A stretch of DNA of 64,000 nt from a virus. Positions 60,297 through 64,000 of this stretch are shown one piece after another. Position 1 is the stretch's first letter. Every line of letters starts with the position of its first letter. The stretch lies in the IMG/VR virus record IMGVR_UViG_3300044535_000472, positions 1 to 64,000 of that record; one strand, 5' to 3'. Under the pieces are notes generated by a model, which saw nothing but the letters and a program-made list of their open reading frames with translations, made no database searches and was not told the DNA's origin. Both the position numbers and the translations under genes were made by a program.

Positions 60297-63200
60297 TTAC
60301 TGTATCAATGCTTGTGGGTCTCTAATTAAATCTGGGTTACTACGCTTCCTATCAATACCCAATTGAGTTATATAACCAAAATTATCTAATCCCTGTTGTC
60401 TTAATTGTTCAGCAAAATAATATCCTGGTATTGTACCTTTACTTGCATATTGTGTTTCAATTTGCTGTGGAGCTACTAATCCTTTAAGATCATCTGCTGT
60501 TAATATTTGACCATTAAGCACATAGTTATCATACTTATCTTGTGTGATATTAAATATACCAGATCCAGGAATATTAACCGTAGCTTTTCCCATAGCCCAA
60601 AGAGCTAAGTCTACCCAGTCTGATTTTACAGTGCGTTTATACAATGTATTAACAGCTTGAGATTTAGGTATTAATGCTGTAAATACTAAGTCTTTATTAT
60701 TATTTTGAAACCCTAATGATTTAGCTTTTTCACCATTAAGTGTAATCTGATATGCTGTCATGTTAGATGAACCAGCAACTGGATACACTCGTATTTGACC
60801 TGCAGCTAAATCAAGCTTGTTAAAGTTTCCTACATTAGCTTGACCTTTAATATCATTTTCTAAGTTGGATAATAAGCCTAATAATTTATCTGCATTTTTA
60901 GAATGATTATCTTCTAAATCAGCCCAGTCCCAATCATTAATATTTTCGTCGCTTACATCAAGTTTATCAAGAAGTTTTACATAAGGCATGTCAACCAAAA
61001 ATGATTTTTGATAATACTTACCATCTTCTTTTCTACTTGCTATACTACCTTTAAGGTTATTGATAAGACCAATTAAATCTTGGTTACCTGTACCAGATGC
61101 TAAGTCTACACCTTCATTAAAGTTAATAAAGTATGGTTGTGCAGTGATACCACCTTGACCCTTATAGCTATCAGCTAAGATATTTCTAGGACTATATGTT
61201 TGCAAATCTGTATTTTTATCTGCAGCTGCAATTCCATATTCTCTTTTAAATGTATCATAGCCTACTATAGGAATTTCTGGAAACTCTAAATATGCAGGAG
61301 CTTGACCTCTTTGTTGTTGAACCGCTGCATAATCTTGATATACCTGCCATTCAGTAGTTCTACCTTCTGAAGTCCAAGTTTCCATTATTGCTTCTTTTAA
61401 AAGCTCTTTACCATTAACACCCTTTTCATTTAATCTATTAACAATACTTGCAACCTCGGAAGGATTTCCTTCAAATGCTAAATTATCAAACCATGCATTT
61501 GGATCATAGTTTAATGCCTTATTTCCTTTTTCTGCAAGTCGTTGAGCAATTTTTGGATTTAATTTATTTTGCTCAAGAACAGCACTACGAACTTCTCCTC
61601 CAAAAGTAGGGGTATATGCACCACCAATACCGGATAATTGTGATGCCCAAGTACCAGCCATATCTGCTTTACCCTCTAAAGAATTTGTTGTTACAATTGC
61701 AGCATCCGCCATAACATCTGCAGCAGCCCATATCTTAGGATTGTTGTAAATTTGATCTTTAAACTCCTGCTGTGTTTTAACTGCTTTTAACGGTGCTCCA
61801 TTAGCTGGACTATTCTCAGCATTAACAGTACCCATTTGTTTAAAGATGTACTTATCCATAAAGTCTCTTAGCTCGGTACCACTACCATAAGCTAACATAC
61901 CAGGATTAGTTTCCATCTTAGCACCTACTTTTGCAATGTTATATTGGTCTACAATTATCATTGCCTTTTCAGTTTGAGACTGAATATTAGCTAATGAAAC
62001 TTTGTCCATTATAGTCGTCTTATCAACATCATCTTTAAACAAAGGATCTTTACTATATTCTGCTACTGCTCTATCAAAGCTATCTGATGTAGTAATTCCT
62101 AATTTCATATATGGGAAGATGTCGCTATTTTTAATTTGACCATCATCACCAATAAGCCCTAATCTATCTGGGCCAGGAAACATTTTCTTTATAGATGCTA
62201 ATGCACTTTTCTTTTCACTAGGTGTACCATATGCAACCTTGTCTTGATATTTTCTTAGTAATAAATCTACAGTTGTTCCTTTTACATCATCAAGAATTTG
62301 ATTCTTGGCATCTAAGCCAGCAGTTATAGCATTTTTAGTTTGAATGTTTTGAGCTGTTAAAGCAAGTCCAGTATCCCATAAATTTTCTAAAAATGATTTC
62401 TCTCCAGGTAGTTGAATATTTTTATATTCTTGAGTCATTTCAGGACTAACTTCACCAACAAGATTTTCACGAGAGTCATCTTCAGATACTAACGGATTAG
62501 GCATTAATGTAGCTAATACTGAAAATTTATTTAAATCAGTTCCTACAATAGTTTTTCTAGCTTCAGTACGAGTTTGATCCGCTAAATAAGTTGGAATACT
62601 ATCCGTACCTAATGCAAACTTTGAATAATCTTTAGCAGCATTTACTATAGCTTCTACAGATGCACTATCCGCATTAGCTTCCAAAAGGGCATCAAATTCT
62701 GCCTTTCTTGGATTGTTTTCAGTGAACATGTAACCAAATGGATTTTGGTATTTATTAAATACATATTCATTAAAGTCTTTTACATCAGCTTCAGTTTTTA
62801 TTACATCTGCTGGATTAGGAGCTTCAATAGGTGCATATTTTTCACTAAAAGCTGTATCTTGAAATGCTGTACGTGCGGTATCGCTAGGAGTCGCACTTGC
62901 AGTTTGTGCTGTAGCTGTACCTGCAGTATCACTTGGTGGAACATAATTACTAGCTAATAACGTATCTGCTACAGTAGATGTAGTATCTGGTGCAACAACT
63001 GCTGTTGCTGTAGAATCTACTTGTGGAATATTTGTTGTAGAAGCTTGACCTGTACTATCTACAGATGATGGTGTAACTGTAGCTGTAGCTGTACTATCTT
63101 GGGGTGTAGTTGTAGTTTGTTGCTGTGTAGTTTGCTGAGAAGATTCTCCTCCACCAGTACTTACACCAGCTTTTTCAGCAGCTTCTTTTTGAGCACCATC

Positions 63201-64000
63201 ACCATCTAAAAATGATAATTGGCTTTTATCAGTAACACCTAGGGTAGCAAGTTTATCTGTACCCATACTATTCCACACAACCTCACTACCATGTCCTCTT
63301 AATTGGTGAATATAAAACTCAAGTTCATTTTCCTTTTTTTCTTTTTCTGATTTACGAGCATTATCATTAGTTGTAGTTCCCGCATCAAGAATACTTTGCA
63401 AACCAAATGGATCTGCACCTGCATCCTCTAATAATAATTTCTTAAGACTATCATCTAAGAAACCTGCTGATTTTCCAGATCTGCCACCTAATCTACTATC
63501 CCAAAGTTTTTTCTCAAGGTCGTTAGCATAATCATAAGCCGCCTTCTTCCATTGGTTTTCTAGCTCCATTGACTTAAGAGAAACCTGATGTGAAAAGTTC
63601 AAGTTTTCTAAATATATAGGATCAGCTTTTACATCTTGCTTTTGTGTAAGTTGTGCATATGATGAAGCTGCAGTAGCTAAGTCATTACTTAATAAACCTC
63701 TAGCCAAAATAGCATCAGCTCTAGCAGCTAATGCACTTTGTGATAATCCCTCAGTTGCTGTAGGAGATGTAATATCTAAAGATTGTGTATAGTAGTCATC
63801 AGTTTGCTCAGCAACTTGACCATCATCATTTAGTCGACGATAGTACTCAATAAGATCTTTATCAAGTTCTGGGTCAACACCCTTTTCCTTAATATAGTTT
63901 TCTGCTACTTCTTTTTTAGCATTAATAGTTTCTTTATTACTCTGAGCTATCTTTTTATTTTCAAGATTGGCTTTATTTTCAGACTCGATAACTTGGCGTA
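60297..64000 (-). CDS. Giant virion-type protein, 5' end outside window
   Basis: The frame stays open from the stop at 60297 to the window edge with no in-frame ATG in the last 290 bases; a TTG at 63705-63707 is an artefactual start. At least 1,233 residues are present. The part nearest the edge is a charged coiled coil, then Gln/Ala-rich helices, then a Thr/Ser/Ala/Asp-rich low-complexity stretch of imperfect repeats (about 62,840-63,150), then globular sequence to the end. It is the first of four giant genes visible in one operon and is likely a cargo or ejection protein. No enzymatic motif seen. Confidence 0.7.
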   Translation of the reverse strand, partial: RQVIESENKANLENKKIAQSNKETINAKKEVAENYIKEKGVDPELDKDLIEYYRRLNDDGQVAEQTDDYYTQSLDITSPTATEGLSQSALAARADAILARGLLSNDLATAASSYAQLTQKQDVKADPIYLENLNFSHQVSLKSMELENQWKKAAYDYANDLEKKLWDSRLGGRSGKSAGFLDDSLKKLLLEDAGADPFGLQSILDAGTTTNDNARKSEKEKKENELEFYIHQLRGHGSEVVWNSMGTDKLATLGVTDKSQLSFLDGDGAQKEAAEKAGVSTGGGESSQQTTQQQTTTTPQDSTATATVTPSSVDSTGQASTTNIPQVDSTATAVVAPDTTSTVADTLLASNYVPPSDTAGTATAQTASATPSDTARTAFQDTAFSEKYAPIEAPNPADVIKTEADVKDFNEYVFNKYQNPFGYMFTENNPRKAEFDALLEANADSASVEAIVNAAKDYSKFALGTDSIPTYLADQTRTEARKTIVGTDLNKFSVLATLMPNPLVSEDDSRENLVGEVSPEMTQEYKNIQLPGEKSFLENLWDTGLALTAQNIQTKNAITAGLDAKNQILDDVKGTTVDLLLRKYQDKVAYGTPSEKKSALASIKKMFPGPDRLGLIGDDGQIKNSDIFPYMKLGITTSDSFDRAVAEYSKDPLFKDDVDKTTIMDKVSLANIQSQTEKAMIIVDQYNIAKVGAKMETNPGMLAYGSGTELRDFMDKYIFKQMGTVNAENSPANGAPLKAVKTQQEFKDQIYNNPKIWAAADVMADAAIVTTNSLEGKADMAGTWASQLSGIGGAYTPTFGGEVRSAVLEQNKLNPKIAQRLAEKGNKALNYDPNAWFDNLAFEGNPSEVASIVNRLNEKGVNGKELLKEAIMETWTSEGRTTEWQVYQDYAAVQQQRGQAPAYLEFPEIPIVGYDTFKREYGIAAADKNTDLQTYSPRNILADSYKGQGGITAQPYFINFNEGVDLASGTGNQDLIGLINNLKGSIASRKEDGKYYQKSFLVDMPYVKLLDKLDVSDENINDWDWADLEDNHSKNADKLLGLLSNLENDIKGQANVGNFNKLDLAAGQIRVYPVAGSSNMTAYQITLNGEKAKSLGFQNNNKDLVFTALIPKSQAVNTLYKRTVKSDWVDLALWAMGKATVNIPGSGIFNITQDKYDNYVLNGQILTADDLKGLVAPQQIETQYASKGTIPGYYFAEQLRQQGLDNFGYITQLGIDRKRSNPDLIRDPQALIQ

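Noticed and set aside
1-64000. CRISPR arrays, tRNA genes, integrase and transposase
   Set aside because: Looked for by eye; no regularly spaced repeats, cloverleafs or matching protein motifs were found.

Overview
This window looks like part of a crAss-like phage genome (order Crassvirales; tailed phages of Bacteroidota), AT-rich and almost fully coding. The main reasons are a right half of four consecutive giant minus-strand genes, one carrying the D-F-D-I-D active-site motif of the virion-packaged crAss-type RNA polymerase, and a left half of small plus-strand genes for DNA replication, recombination and repair. Start codons lack clear Shine-Dalgarno sequences and sit behind A-rich leaders, which fits a Bacteroidota host. 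Stop-codon use looks standard. I saw no tRNA gene, CRISPR array, integrase or transposase. Family assignments were made by eye from motifs; no database was searched.

Layout. About 1-5.9 kb (+) holds small orphan genes, a 462-residue Ro60-like protein (DUF2828: helical repeats plus a vWA/MIDAS domain), a PcfJ-like protein and two apparent structured RNAs. One RNA is about 660 nt long, full of long helices, pseudoknots and GNRA tetraloops, and ends 25 nt before the Ro60-like start codon. The other is about 120 nt, upstream of PcfJ. About 5.9-13.5 kb (+) holds orphan genes, an HNH/NinG-like protein, an SF2 helicase, a ClpS-like adaptor with a 25-bp hairpin at its start, a cREC cyclic-phosphate-processing domain, a GroES-like protein and a radical-SAM spore-photoproduct-lyase homologue. 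A single minus-strand gene sits at 13.46-13.81 kb.

About 13.8-32.7 kb (+) is the replication block: uracil-DNA glycosylase, DnaA-like HTH protein, DnaB-like helicase, Sak4-like RecA-fold protein, SSB, Toprim primase, GIY-YIG-like nuclease, a metallopeptidase/vWA protein with its MoxR AAA+ partner, endonuclease VII, two tandem BRCT-like paralogues, a RecB-type exonuclease, family B DNA polymerase, DUF932-like protein and two NTP-pyrophosphohydrolase-like proteins. The plus and minus blocks converge at 32,683-32,686.

About 32.7-35.2 kb (-) holds small basic or acidic proteins and a lysis cassette: spanin-like pair, holin-like proteins and a YkuD-like lysin. About 35.2-64 kb (-) holds four giant proteins (at least 1,233, 2,298, 3,322 and 2,742 residues), read right to left. 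They look like beads-on-a-string injected proteins: RNA polymerase, two HExxH zincin motifs, an ADP-ribosyltransferase-like segment and a PD-(D/E)XK nuclease. The first runs off the right edge.

Reading as a whole: the giant proteins probably enter with the DNA and the packaged polymerase transcribes the early plus-strand block. The most unusual feature is the apparent RNA-biology theme: a large ornate RNA beside a Ro60-like protein, plus a cREC domain and a MoxR-vWA pair, families known from bacterial RNA-repair and RNA-quality-control loci.
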